Positions 22,837 through 30,740 of a DNA stretch of 36,121 bases are shown here, one piece after another (positions within the stretch are counted from its first letter, which is position 1; each line of letters opens with the position of its first letter). The stretch is from the NCBI GenBank assembly GCA_963575715.1, contig CAUYTW010000122.1:1-36121 (forward strand). The letters are read 5' to 3'. Both the position numbers and the translations under genes were made by a program. Under the pieces are notes generated by a model, which worked only from the letters and a program-made list of their open reading frames with translations, was not told the DNA's origin and did not search any database. The DNA is from Gammaproteobacteria bacterium. Lineage in GTDB: Bacteria > Pseudomonadota > Gammaproteobacteria > CAIRSR01.

Positions 22837-24394
22837 GAGTTCGAGATGAATGCTTGTTGTGAGCGGCCTTAATCACGGAATGCCGCTGGTGTTGCAAGGA
22901 CTGAGCATCGTGATGCTTTCCTCGCGCCAAAATTGTTGCTTTTATCCGGCCATGTTTATTCACTTGATCGGTATGTCCATGGCTTTTCGTCAAGACTACT
23001 GCTTCAGTGCCTTGGCTCAAGGTTAAACGTTGACCGGGATGCAGAGAAACACGCGATTTAAGATGGTTCCAAGCAATAATATCCTTTACGCGAACCCCCG
23101 CAGCGCGCGCCAGACTTCCGAGAGTATCACCACGACGCACCACATGGATCATCTGTACTGGAGCTCGATTTGTGATGGCATTTTCCGTGGATGGTTCAGG
23201 GGCAGCGGATACTGGCTTGATGTCGGCCTCCACAGGTGGTGCGTCACTCGCCCTCTGGAAAGGCGAAAGTTCCTGGGGATCCATCGCCGCCAGACGTGCC
23301 TCAAACAGTCGTGCCTGCGGCTCCGGCAACAAAAAATTTCCTCCCTCGGAATCCGTTTTTCCCTGGCGATAGGCGGGATTAAGACGTTTCATTTCATGCA
23401 AAGAAATATCTGCAATTTCCGCGACTTTTGCCAAGTCTACCTGATAATCAATCTTGACCGAGACGACCGGTCGATCACGCAGGGTTTTGAGTTGGACACC
23501 ATAATTTTGAGGTTCAGCGATGACGGCTGCCAAGCCCAGGATGCGGGGTACGAAGGCGCGTGTTTCGGCGGGAAGCTCCAATGACCAAAAATCAGTAGGC
23601 TTGCCGTGGGCAAGATTTCTCCGAATGGCACGCGAAACACTGAATTCTCCACAATTATAGGCAGCCATGGTAAGCAACCAGTCACCCTCGAAATCGTCGT
23701 TGAGCTTTTGAAGATAATCCAGGGCTGCATGGGTCGATGCAAACACATCACGACGACCATCATAATGCTGGTTCAACTCTAGCCCCCAATGGCGCGCCGT
23801 CCCCGGGATGAGCTGCCACAGTCCGGCAGCACGCCGGGGAGAAGTAGCCCGAGGCTGATAGGCGCTCTCCACCGCTGGTAGCAACGCCACTTCCACGGGC
23901 ATATTTCGCCGCTGCACCTCTCCCAACACGAAATTGAAATAAGGCTCGGCCTGCTCCGAGATATAGTCTAAAAAGCGTTGGTTACGGGCATAAAAATTGG
24001 CTTCTTTCTGAATGCGAGGATGATCAGGTTCAGTCAGAGTTACCAAATCGCCTACCGTATCCCATAAACTGACAACATTTTCTTCTAAATCATTATGTTC
24101 TTTCTTTATTGGTGTTTTGGTGAACCAATGACTGAATCCAAAATTCTTTACCCTACTGGAAGGCGTCAGTTCAGATTCTGATTTTTTCCACCATGCAGTT
24201 AACCAATCAATTTTTCCACTCGTATTGCCTTCTTCCTCCTGGGTAAGGGAATTTGACTCATCTTGTCCCTTTAATACCAGGGAATCTGGGTTATCCTGAG
24301 AATCTGCATCACTTTTTTGATAGGCGGGATCACTCGCGCAACCTGAAAGACTAATGGCGAATAACGAGGATAACGTAAGAATTATTTTTTTCAT
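22820..24394 (-). CDS. mltD: Membrane-bound lytic murein transglycosylase D
   Basis: MltD cleaves peptidoglycan glycan strands with formation of 1,6-anhydro ends. The protein has a lipoprotein signal MKKIILTLSSLFAISLSGCA (lipidated Cys19), a low-complexity acidic linker, an SLT domain with catalytic Glu176 in LLPAVESAYQPRATS and the following GLWQLIPGTARHWGL, then one LysM domain (IHVVRRGDTLGSLARAAGVR, about residues 417-465) and a histidine-rich basic tail. E. coli MltD has two LysM repeats and this one has a single clear copy. It is the first gene of the minus-strand cluster and overlaps the start of the thioredoxin gene by up to 17 bases. Whether it has any functional link to the chaperones is unknown. 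Confidence 0.92.
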   Translation of the reverse strand: MKKIILTLSSLFAISLSGCASDPAYQKSDADSQDNPDSLVLKGQDESNSLTQEEEGNTSGKIDWLTAWWKKSESELTPSSRVKNFGFSHWFTKTPIKKEHNDLEENVVSLWDTVGDLVTLTEPDHPRIQKEANFYARNQRFLDYISEQAEPYFNFVLGEVQRRNMPVEVALLPAVESAYQPRATSPRRAAGLWQLIPGTARHWGLELNQHYDGRRDVFASTHAALDYLQKLNDDFEGDWLLTMAAYNCGEFSVSRAIRRNLAHGKPTDFWSLELPAETRAFVPRILGLAAVIAEPQNYGVQLKTLRDRPVVSVKIDYQVDLAKVAEIADISLHEMKRLNPAYRQGKTDSEGGNFLLPEPQARLFEARLAAMDPQELSPFQRASDAPPVEADIKPVSAAPEPSTENAITNRAPVQMIHVVRRGDTLGSLARAAGVRVKDIIAWNHLKSRVSLHPGQRLTLSQGTEAVVLTKSHGHTDQVNKHGRIKATILARGKHHDAQSLQHQRHSVIKAAHNKHSSRTHGRHS

Positions 24395-24519
24395 GGATTT
24401 TTTCCCAAATCTTTTATAGGTATTTTATTGTGAAATAATACTCCAAAATATTGTGCACTATTACCCAAAAAAGACAACCTCTATACTGGGAAATTCTCCG
24501 TGGAACTAGCAGCTATCGT

Positions 24520-24809
24520 AAATCACCCTACGGCTAAAGCCGGCGGCTTTATGGATAAAGCTGGTTTATCAGCCTGAATCTGGGAAATCGGGCGACGTTC
24601 AACAAAATAAAAGACTCACCCTGGGGCTATCGGCAGACAGGCAGTTCGTAGCTCTGCAAGCGGTGGATGCAGACAATCCAGGAATGAAACGCAACGCTTG
24701 GTCGCAAGGTTCAAAATATCAAACCGAAGCTGAGTTGCAACTTTGGCGAGAGGAGTGAAGCCGAAAGGCTTCCGTCACTAGGCGCATAAACGCAATTTTT
24801 AGGAAAACA
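24520..24809 (+). ncRNA. Probable omegaRNA (HEARO-type) of an IscB-family element
   Basis: A 290-base stretch without coding potential ends exactly at the start of the IscB remnant, where omegaRNAs of IscB/IsrB lie. Stems that can be read: GATAAA/TTTATC (24554-24570), TCTGCA/TGCAGA (24653-24673) and GAAGCC-GAAA-GGCTTC with a GNRA loop (24757-24772). It also begins with a TAAA hairpin (24525-24547) and includes CGGGCGACGTTC (24589-24600). The 5' end would hold the guide, read from flanking DNA left of about 24520. Identification rests on position, structure and the ORF that follows. A covariance-model search was not possible. Confidence 0.6.
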
Positions 24810-25022
24810 ATGGCCGTTTTTGTATTAGATAAACGCAAGAAATCGCTCATGCCGTGCAGCGAAAAACGGGCGAGGAAGCTGCTGAAATCGGGCCGTGCCT
24901 GCGTACATCGGATTACTCCATTCACAATCCGGCTGGTTGATCGCAAAGTTAGCGATTGTGTATTGCAACCGCTCACCCTTGACCCTACAGGATCGAGGGA
25001 TGTCCACGCCGAGGATCTATAA
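24810..25022 (+). pseudogene. iscB: IscB/IsrB-family RNA-guided nuclease, N-terminal fragment (RRXRR domain)
   Basis: The frame MAVFVLDKRKKSLMPCSEKR, continuing ARKLLKSGRACVHRITPF and TIRLVDRKVSDCVLQPLTL, is the N-terminal RRXRR (PLMP) domain of IscB/IsrB proteins. It breaks off at LDPTGSRD, right where RuvC-I (normally LDPGSKTTG) should begin, so there is no RuvC, bridge helix or HNH domain. A full IscB has about 400-500 residues. The last 40 bases match a repeat also found before ygiQ, so the remnant seems to be an internal deletion that joined the element's left part to its right end. RBS AGGA precedes the ATG by 7 bases. Confidence 0.75.
24981..25020 (+). repeat. Structured leader element, copy B (partial, before the yafS-like gene)
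   Basis: It matches 9874-9913 (before ygiQ) with few differences and ends with the same ACGCCGAGGATCTAT. GAGG at 25011-25014 is the likely ribosome binding site for the ATG at 25025. The TTTCCTCC and first hairpin of the other copies are missing here, replaced by the IscB fragment. Confidence 0.55.
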
Positions 25023-25024
25023 AA

Positions 25025-25786
25025 ATGACCGTCAATGTCGATACCGTGCATGCTCAATTACGGCAATGGTACCGCCAGGTTCCAGGTCGATGGGTGTCAC
25101 GGGCGGAACGAGATCAATTAGATGCTTTTTTACCATCGCTAAAAGGGAAGCGTATCGCCCAGATCGGTTGTCTGAGCGCGTCCAGCCTGTTAGCAAGCAG
25201 TCAAATACCACATCGAATTATATTAGATCCAGCAGTACATGCCCTGGACGTAGGACCTGACATTCATGCACATGCAGATGCATTGCCATTCGATGCTGAG
25301 ACGATTAATGTTCTGGTGTTGCCGCATACCCTGGAATTCGCATCTGACCCGCATGGCGTGCTCCGCGAAGTAAACCGTGTATTGTCTCCAGAAGGTTATG
25401 TAGTCATCATCGGTTTTAATCCTTGGGGATTATGGGGACTATGGCGATTATTTCGGAAGCACGGTGGCGAAGTGCCTTGGTGCGGCTATTTTTTTGGAGT
25501 TTCACAGATCCATGCCTGGCTTAGGTCGCTCGACTTCCAGATTGCACGCAGCCATTATTTCTTTTTTCTCCCACCCTCGCGGCACGAGACCTTGATGCGT
25601 ATCCTATCCTTCCTGCATGTACCTGGCAGTCAATGGTTTCCAATCAGTGGTCTCTACCTTGTGGTAGCTCAGAAGCGGATTGCCGGTCTGACTCCCATTC
25701 GTTTACGCTGGGAAGAGATTCGCTCCCCACTACCCGACTTATGCTGGGTCGAGCCTAGCGCTCCCGAAGCCAATCATGGCCCATGA
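25025..25786 (+). CDS. YafS-like class I SAM-dependent methyltransferase
   Basis: A 253-residue methyltransferase of the Methyltransf_11 type. The SAM-binding region is modified: [20 protein letters not shown] near residue 40 replaces the usual glycine-rich loop. Later blocks are [19 protein letters not shown] (motif II-III) and [20 protein letters not shown] with [14 protein letters not shown], the latter typical for E. coli YafS. In E. coli yafS is also beside rnhA, and here the two overlap by 11 bases. The target of YafS-type enzymes is not known. The Shine-Dalgarno lies in a mobile-element end, so the gene may have lost its original promoter. Confidence 0.85.
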   Translation: MTVNVDTVHAQLRQWYRQVPGRWVSRAERDQLDAFLPSLKGKRIAQIGCLSASSLLASSQIPHRIILDPAVHALDVGPDIHAHADALPFDAETINVLVLPHTLEFASDPHGVLREVNRVLSPEGYVVIIGFNPWGLWGLWRLFRKHGGEVPWCGYFFGVSQIHAWLRSLDFQIARSHYFFFLPPSRHETLMRILSFLHVPGSQWFPISGLYLVVAQKRIAGLTPIRLRWEEIRSPLPDLCWVEPSAPEANHGP

Positions 25787-26222
25787 AGTGGAAATCTATA
25801 GCGATGGTGCCTGTCGTGGAAATCCAGGTCCCGGAGGCTGGGCAGCTATCCTGCGTTACCAAGGAAAAGAAAAGTGCCTGTCTGGCGGGGAACGCCACAC
25901 GACAAACAATCGTATGGAGCTGATGGGTGCCATCCAAGGTCTGGAGGCTCTCCGCCGTCCCTCGTTGGTATCTCTGTATACGGATTCTCAATATGTGCAA
26001 AAAGGTATTACTCAGTGGCTGGCCAACTGGAAACGTAATGGTTGGCGTACCACGACGCGCACTCCTGTCAAGAATGCCGATCTATGGCAACGCCTAGACG
26101 CTGCGTCGTTCTCACACCAAATCAATTGGCGGTGGGTTCGCGGTCATGACGGCAATAACGGCAACGAATTGGCCGACCATATCGCCAATGCTGCGATTGA
26201 TGAATTTTTAATAAAAAATTAA
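25776..26222 (+). CDS. rnhA: Ribonuclease HI
   Basis: RNase HI cuts the RNA strand of RNA-DNA hybrids (Okazaki primers, R-loops) in the cytosol. The 148-residue protein keeps the catalytic set Asp10 ([17 protein letters not shown]), Glu48 (TTNNRMEL), Asp70 (LYTDSQYV) and Asp134 (NELADHIAN), plus His124 ([11 protein letters not shown]) and the basic handle [12 protein letters not shown]. Length is that of the E. coli enzyme. The start codon overlaps the end of the yafS-like gene by 11 bases, so the two are probably translated from one message. In E. coli dnaQ follows divergently. Here prmB follows instead. Confidence 0.96.
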   Translation: MAHEVEIYSDGACRGNPGPGGWAAILRYQGKEKCLSGGERHTTNNRMELMGAIQGLEALRRPSLVSLYTDSQYVQKGITQWLANWKRNGWRTTTRTPVKNADLWQRLDAASFSHQINWRWVRGHDGNNGNELADHIANAAIDEFLIKN

Positions 26223-26268
26223 AGATTGTGCATTTCAACAACGAAAATCATTTCTCTGGTGATCGCGC

Positions 26269-27306
26269 GTGAAAAAACCGTCCACAAAAACAAAATTTGC
26301 GCAAGAAAAAGTGATGGAGCTCGAGTTTGTAGAAAAATCCATGTCAACCGAACAGGACGCGGTGGAGCTGGAAGCCGTCGAGGAATTACGCACCGTGCGT
26401 GATCTTATCCGTTGGGGAGCGAGTCGCTTTGCGGCGGCAGGACTCGTCTTTGGTCATGGCATGGATAATCCTTGGGACGAAGCAACAAATTTGACGCTGC
26501 ACACTCTTCACCTGCCTCCCCAGGTACCGGATCGGATCGGCAACGCCCGACTGACGACTTCTGAACGTCGCAAGGTAATCGAATTATTTCGGCGGCGGAT
26601 TACCGAGCGTCGGCCCGCAGCCTATTTAACTCAAGAAGTCTGGTTCGCGGGTCTACCTTTCTATATCGATGAGCGCGTGCTGATTCCACGTTCGCCGATT
26701 GCTGAATTAATTGAAAGGGGATTTGATCCCTGGCTTTCGGAACAACGAATTGGACGTATTCTTGATATCGGGACCGGATCGGGTTGCATTGCCATCGCCT
26801 GCGCCATGGCCTTTCCTGGAGTAACGGTGGATGCCGTAGATATCTCCAGCGACGCCCTGGAAGTAGCGCGAATCAATATTGAACGTCATGAAGTGGGTGA
26901 TCAAGTGAATCTCATCCACTCGGACCTCTATCAGGGATTGGGAGAACGCTATTATGACCTCATAGTGAGTAATCCACCCTATGTTCCCCTGGCGCGAATG
27001 AAGACCTTGCCACCTGAGTACCAACATGAGCCAGCCTTGGGCCTAGCAGCAGGAAAAGAGGGATTGGATACCGTTTCGCGGCTTTTGCAAGGCGCTGACC
27101 GTCACCTCACAATGGAAGGGATACTAGTGGTTGAGGTGGGAGACACTTCCACGGCCCTGGAAGAACGTTTGCCGGAGGTTCCTTTCTTATGGTTGGATTT
27201 CGAGCGCGGTGGTGGTGGCGTATTTTTGCTCACTGCTGAACAAGTACATAATTATCGCAGCTATTTTAATACCATGTTTCAATCCGCATCCGACCTCATC
27301 TGCTGA
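26269..27306 (+). CDS. prmB: 50S ribosomal protein L3 N5-glutamine methyltransferase
   Basis: PrmB methylates a glutamine in ribosomal protein L3. The SAM-binding loop RILDIGTGSGCIAIACA (about residues 163-179) and the catalytic IVSNPPYVP (about 231-239, binding the target glutamine) are intact, preceded by the PrmB N-terminal helix region (RTVRDLIRWGASRFAAAGLV) and LIPRSPIAELIERGF, which separates PrmB from PrmC. The GTG at 26269 gives about 30 residues more than usual. ATGs at 26314 and 26341 are alternatives, and the family's N-terminus would fit 26341 best. It is probably in the same transcript as rnhA (46-base gap). Confidence 0.9.
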   Translation: MKKPSTKTKFAQEKVMELEFVEKSMSTEQDAVELEAVEELRTVRDLIRWGASRFAAAGLVFGHGMDNPWDEATNLTLHTLHLPPQVPDRIGNARLTTSERRKVIELFRRRITERRPAAYLTQEVWFAGLPFYIDERVLIPRSPIAELIERGFDPWLSEQRIGRILDIGTGSGCIAIACAMAFPGVTVDAVDISSDALEVARINIERHEVGDQVNLIHSDLYQGLGERYYDLIVSNPPYVPLARMKTLPPEYQHEPALGLAAGKEGLDTVSRLLQGADRHLTMEGILVVEVGDTSTALEERLPEVPFLWLDFERGGGGVFLLTAEQVHNYRSYFNTMFQSASDLIC

Positions 27307-27343
27307 ATGACAAAGCCATCGACAGATTGAGGTCGGTGGATTG

Positions 27344-27433
27344 CCTCCCCGTAAACGAGGAGGTTACCAAAAAGGATAAGGATAACGATGCTTACGCATC
27401 GTTGTCTAATTTAATTAATACCCCTGAATGGGG
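27344..27433. repeat. Three consecutive hairpins downstream of prmB
   Basis: CCTCC/GGAGG (27344-27363, inner CG-TAAA-CG), AACGATGC-TTAC-GCATCGTT (27384-27403, perfect 8 bp) and CCCC-TGAAT-GGGG (27421-27433) follow one another between prmB and the next gene. The first has the TAAA loop of the hairpin family seen elsewhere in the window. This may be a transcript-stabilising or terminating structure, or an IS200/IS605-like end. No gene is needed to explain it. Confidence 0.5.
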
Positions 27434-27479
27434 AGGTCTCAAACCAGCAAGAAAATTTGATGAGATAGGATTGAATATC

Positions 27480-27782
27480 ATGCGTCGCGCTAAGAGCTTA
27501 AACGAATATATTGAATTAGTGGATCAAGCCATTTTCGAGGTAGGAGAACTTCGGGCCGCCGATGAATGGGAACAAGAAGAAGGCGGAGGCATTCTCGATT
27601 TTCCTGTTCCCTTAATCAACCAGTTGCGCCAGCTCAAGGAAGAATTAACTGCTGAATGTCATATATTTGGAGAAAGAGATTTGTCCTTGATGAAAATTGT
27701 CCGCGCCAACGCGCGTCAAATACCATTCAACGGTTTATTCGATATCATCAATCAAACTCATCGTTTGGGACTAGAAAATTGA
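27480..27782 (+). CDS. Small uncharacterised protein between prmB and rsfS
   Basis: A 100-residue acidic, helical protein: MRRAKSLNEYIELVDQAIFE, VGELRAADEWEQEE, LINQLRQLKEELTAECH and KIVRANARQIPFNGLFDIIN. I recognise no family. An upstream TTG at 27327 would add 51 residues read through the three hairpins, which is unlikely. AGGA precedes the ATG at 27480 by 10 bases. There is no signal peptide or membrane segment. It is probably cytosolic and co-transcribed with rsfS 46 bases downstream. Confidence 0.6.
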   Translation: MRRAKSLNEYIELVDQAIFEVGELRAADEWEQEEGGGILDFPVPLINQLRQLKEELTAECHIFGERDLSLMKIVRANARQIPFNGLFDIINQTHRLGLEN

Positions 27783-27828
27783 GCATTGCGTATAAAAATC
27801 GAATCCCTGGTTGGAGGGCCAATAACGA

Positions 27829-28206
27829 ATGCACGCTGAACAACTGAAAAATTTCGCTGTCGAGGCTCTTGATGACCTCAAGGGTAAGGAAATCGAGGTA
27901 TTGGATGTGCGTGGCAATAGTACCGTAACCGATTTCATGGTCATGGCGAGTGGATCATCGGATCGCCAGGTAAAGGGCCTAGCCAATCATTTAATTCATA
28001 AAGCCAAGGAGCAAGGCATTAGACCATTGGGAATAGAGGGAGAAAGAATTGGAGAATGGATTTTGGTCGATTTAGGAGATGTAGTGGTGCATGTCATGCA
28101 ACCACATATTCGCGCTTTCTATAATCTTGAAACACTGTGGGGAAATAACAACCGTTCACGCGGGGAGTACAGCGACAAACCCCGTCCTTTAGGGCAGGGT
28201 AATTAA
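27829..28206 (+). CDS. rsfS: Ribosome silencing factor RsfS
   Basis: RsfS binds L14 on the large subunit and blocks joining of the 30S subunit when nutrients are low. The protein shows the whole Oligomerisation/DUF143 core: [60 protein letters not shown] and [16 protein letters not shown]. Family proteins end near this point. The last 15 or so residues ([15 protein letters not shown]) are read through an inserted hairpin (28180-28199) and look acquired. The usual partner rlmH does not follow. Confidence 0.93.
   Translation: MHAEQLKNFAVEALDDLKGKEIEVLDVRGNSTVTDFMVMASGSSDRQVKGLANHLIHKAKEQGIRPLGIEGERIGEWILVDLGDVVVHVMQPHIRAFYNLETLWGNNNRSRGEYSDKPRPLGQGN
28180..28199 (+). repeat. Hairpin overlapping the rsfS 3' end
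   Basis: CCCGTCC pairs with GGGCAGGG around TTTA, with one bulged A. It belongs to the TTTA/TAAA-loop family of the window and encodes the last residues of RsfS. It may also act as a transcript end. Confidence 0.5.
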
Positions 28207-28268
28207 CAAATTACAAGCTTGGTTATTATTTAATTCAGGGCTGACAACTGGGGAAGAATTTTTTAACA

Positions 28269-28335
28269 GACGGTTGCAAAACCGTCTCCTTTCCTCCCTA
28301 TGGCTAAAGCTAGGGTGGCTCTCTCGGAGACTTTT
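28269..28335 (+). repeat. Structured leader element, copy C (before the ABC-2 permease)
   Basis: In order: hairpin GACGGTT-GCAA-AACCGTC (28269-28286, perfect 7 bp with a GNRA loop), TTTCCTCC (28290-28297), hairpin CCCTA/TAGGG with inner GC-TAAA-GC (28296-28315), then GGAG (28326-28329) six bases before the GTG start at 28336. The order of parts equals copies A and D. CCTCC is complementary to the Shine-Dalgarno GGAG and could mask it. Confidence 0.6.
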
Positions 28336-29106
28336 GTGAATGAGATTAATTGGCGCGGCATGGCTACCTTGTTCGCCAAGGAAACCCGCCGTTTTCTCAA
28401 GGTGCTTGTCCAGACTGTGCTGACGCCGGTCATGATGGCTTTGCTTTATCTGCTGGTATTTCGTCAAGTCCTGGAGGAACATTTTCAACCCTATCCTGGA
28501 ATTTCTTATGGGGCTTTCCTGGTACCGGGATTGGTGATGATGGTTTTGCTCCAAAATGCATTTTCCAACAGTTCCTCAAGTATCATTCAATCCAAGATGA
28601 CGGGTAATCTCATTTTCGTATTATTGGCACCGCTCTCACCTGGCGAGCTTTATCTTGCCTTTGTGGCTGCGGCGGTGGTGCGAGGACTATTGGTGGGATT
28701 AGGAGTATGGCTCGCTGCCTTTTCATTGGTAACCGTGCCCATGGCGCAGCCATTTTGGGCGTTGTTGTTCGCGGTGCTTGGTGGAAGCATCCTGGGAGCC
28801 TTGGGGTTGCTTGCCGGAATCTGGGCGGATAATTTTGATCGCCTGGCGGCTTTTCAGAATTTTGTGATTTTGCCGCTCTCATTTCTTAGTGGTGTTTTTT
28901 ATTCCCTGCGTGATTTGCCGCCTTTCTGGAAACACGTCTCAGCTTTTAATCCTTTCCTTTATCTCATTGATGGATTTCGTCACGGCTGCATTGGTGTTTC
29001 CGACACGAATCCATGGTTTTCCGCTACTATCTCTATTCTGGCAATGGCAATGGTGAGTATTGTATGTATTTACGTGCTCCATAGTGGTTATAAACTTCGC
29101 AATTAG
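28336..29106 (+). CDS. ABC-2 type transporter permease
   Basis: A 256-residue inner-membrane permease of the ABC-2 family (exporters of polysaccharide, drug or nodulation-factor type). Six hydrophobic segments are visible, with typical blocks TLFAKETRRFLKVLVQTVLT near the N-terminus, YGAFLVPGLVMMVLLQNAF, and FYSLRDLPPFWKHVSAFNPF, the last being the conserved C-terminal motif. The GTG at 28336 is chosen: GGAG lies six bases before it, and the ATG at 28300 falls inside a hairpin. The partner ATP-binding subunit normally sits just upstream, but here only hairpin elements and rsfS are found, so the permease is an orphan. The transported substrate is unknown. Confidence 0.85.
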   Translation: MNEINWRGMATLFAKETRRFLKVLVQTVLTPVMMALLYLLVFRQVLEEHFQPYPGISYGAFLVPGLVMMVLLQNAFSNSSSSIIQSKMTGNLIFVLLAPLSPGELYLAFVAAAVVRGLLVGLGVWLAAFSLVTVPMAQPFWALLFAVLGGSILGALGLLAGIWADNFDRLAAFQNFVILPLSFLSGVFYSLRDLPPFWKHVSAFNPFLYLIDGFRHGCIGVSDTNPWFSATISILAMAMVSIVCIYVLHSGYKLRN

Positions 29107-29173
29107 ATATTATTTGGACTCCCACCCAGCATTTTAGCCTTCTCTTTTTCGTATAATCCGCACAATAGCGCAA

Positions 29174-29821
29174 GTGATAACCATACAACAATCTTCACTT
29201 TCCTTGAAATTGCTCAGAAGTGGTTCAAAAGAATTAGCTCTTGACCTATCCGAGGTAACTCTTGAATCTTTGTTGCATTATCTGAATTTACTCCTTCATT
29301 GGAATCGAGTTTATAACCTGACAGCGATAAACGACCCGATGGAGATAGTAATCAAGCATTTGCTGGACAGTCTTGCCGTAATTTCCCACCTTCCTCCTGG
29401 TCAAATGTTGGATGTGGGAAGTGGTGCCGGATTACCAGCTATTCCTCTTGCTTTGGCTATACCGGGATTACAGGTAACCGCTCTGGATAGCAACCAAAAA
29501 AAAGTTCGATTTATTACTCAGGTGGCCCTGGAATTAGGTATCAAAAATTTGACAGTAGTCCATCAGCGCGTGGAAAACTACTCACCAAAAATTCTCTATG
29601 ACGTAATAATCGCGCGTGCTTTCGCCAAGGTGTCTGAATTTGTCGCTGCCACTTTTCATCTCCTGGTTCCAGGTGGGCAATGGTTGGCAATGAAGGGAAC
29701 TCGTCCCGATGCAGAATTAATGACACTGCCGGTAGGATGCAGGCTCAAGGAGGTGATTCCGTTACGGGTGCCAAATCTTGAGGCCGAGCGCCATTTAGTG
29801 GCGTTGGTGGCAATTCCTTGA
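29174..29821 (+). CDS. rsmG: 16S rRNA m7G527 methyltransferase
   Basis: RsmG (GidB) methylates N7 of G527 of 16S rRNA, and its loss gives low-level streptomycin resistance. The 215-residue protein has LLHWNRVYNLTAINDPMEIV and KHLLDSLAV, the SAM loop MLDVGSGAGLPAIPLA (about residues 77-92), VTALDSNQKKVRFI, VIIARAFAKVSEFV and LAMKG. The GTG at 29174 gives the expected length. In many bacteria rsmG is next to parA/mnmG, which is not the case here. No strong RBS is visible. Confidence 0.94.
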   Translation: MITIQQSSLSLKLLRSGSKELALDLSEVTLESLLHYLNLLLHWNRVYNLTAINDPMEIVIKHLLDSLAVISHLPPGQMLDVGSGAGLPAIPLALAIPGLQVTALDSNQKKVRFITQVALELGIKNLTVVHQRVENYSPKILYDVIIARAFAKVSEFVAATFHLLVPGGQWLAMKGTRPDAELMTLPVGCRLKEVIPLRVPNLEAERHLVALVAIP

Positions 29822-29848
29822 TTACGCTAAATTTAGGAGCAGTGACGC

Positions 29849-30697
29849 ATGGCTGATATTCAGGAAACATTTTTGCTTCAACTTACCGAAGATTTGGTCA
29901 ACAATCGGATAATGTTGCCGACCTTGCCTGAAGTCGCGCTGCGCGTAAAAAAAATAGTGGAAGATGATCGCAGCACTCCCGGAAAAATTGCACGAACAAT
30001 AGGAAGCGATGCGGCGCTTTGTACACGATTATTGCGGGTTGCCAACAGTACTCTTTATCGTGGCCGATCTCCCATTAAGAATGTGCAAGAAGCAATCTCT
30101 CGTTTGGGGATGTCGCAAGTACACAATATTGTCAATGCCCTGGTTATGGAGCAGCTCTATCAGATGGCATCGATCAAGGCACTGCGTCCGCATCTAGCCC
30201 GTCTGTGGGCGCATAGTACGCGGGTTGCAGCCGTTGCCATGGTGCTTGCGCGCCGTTACACTAAAATTTCGGCGGAGCAGGCGATGCTTTGTGGGCTTAT
30301 CCATGACGTGGGAATCCTTCCTATTCTTAGTCGGGCTGAGGAGTATCCTGCTTTATTCAATAACCCCAACATGCTGAACGCACTTGTCACCGATTTACAT
30401 GGTGACGTCGGCCATACCATTCTTGAATCCTGGCGCTTTCCTGCGGAATTTTCCGCCACCGCCGCCGAGCACGATGATTTGACCAGAGAGAGCGGTCCAG
30501 AAAAAAATCTTGGAGATGTCATCCAGGTTGCCAATTTATTAAGTTACGTTGGTACGGATCATCGCCACACGGCGGTTGACTGGAATACGGTACCCGCTTT
30601 CACCAAGCTCGGAATTATTCCAGCGATGGGGATCACGGTACTTAAAGAAGCTGAAACCGAAATCCGTGAAACCCAGATAATGCTTGGATGCCAATAA
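29849..30697 (+). CDS. HDOD domain protein
   Basis: A 282-residue protein made of one HDOD domain: TLPEVALRVKKIVEDDRSTP, IARTIGSDAALCTRLLRVAN, AISRLGMSQVHNIVNAL, an HD-like core with GLIHDVGILPIL, and a C-terminal helix set. HDOD proteins sense or relay signals in regulation of motility, biofilm and stress. Most lack phosphohydrolase activity, and here the usual HD metal pairs are incomplete. No attached output domain (EAL, GGDEF) is present. RBS AGGAG lies 10 bases before the ATG. It starts 27 bases after rsmG and may be co-transcribed with it. Confidence 0.9.
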   Translation: MADIQETFLLQLTEDLVNNRIMLPTLPEVALRVKKIVEDDRSTPGKIARTIGSDAALCTRLLRVANSTLYRGRSPIKNVQEAISRLGMSQVHNIVNALVMEQLYQMASIKALRPHLARLWAHSTRVAAVAMVLARRYTKISAEQAMLCGLIHDVGILPILSRAEEYPALFNNPNMLNALVTDLHGDVGHTILESWRFPAEFSATAAEHDDLTRESGPEKNLGDVIQVANLLSYVGTDHRHTAVDWNTVPAFTKLGIIPAMGITVLKEAETEIRETQIMLGCQ

Positions 30698-30740
30698 AAA
30701 CTCAATGCCAATTTTTTAGCGCCGCCATCGAGGCTTTATC

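Noticed and set aside
24810-25022. A functional small RNA-guided nuclease
   Set aside because: The fragment ends before RuvC-I and has no catalytic residues. Only the N-terminal domain remains.
27344-27433. CRISPR-like array
   Set aside because: The hairpins differ in sequence and there is no direct repeat with regular spacers.
28300-28335. ATG at 28300 as start of the ABC-2 permease
   Set aside because: The codon lies in the loop side of a hairpin and has no ribosome binding site. GTG 28336 has GGAG at good distance and fits the family N-terminus.
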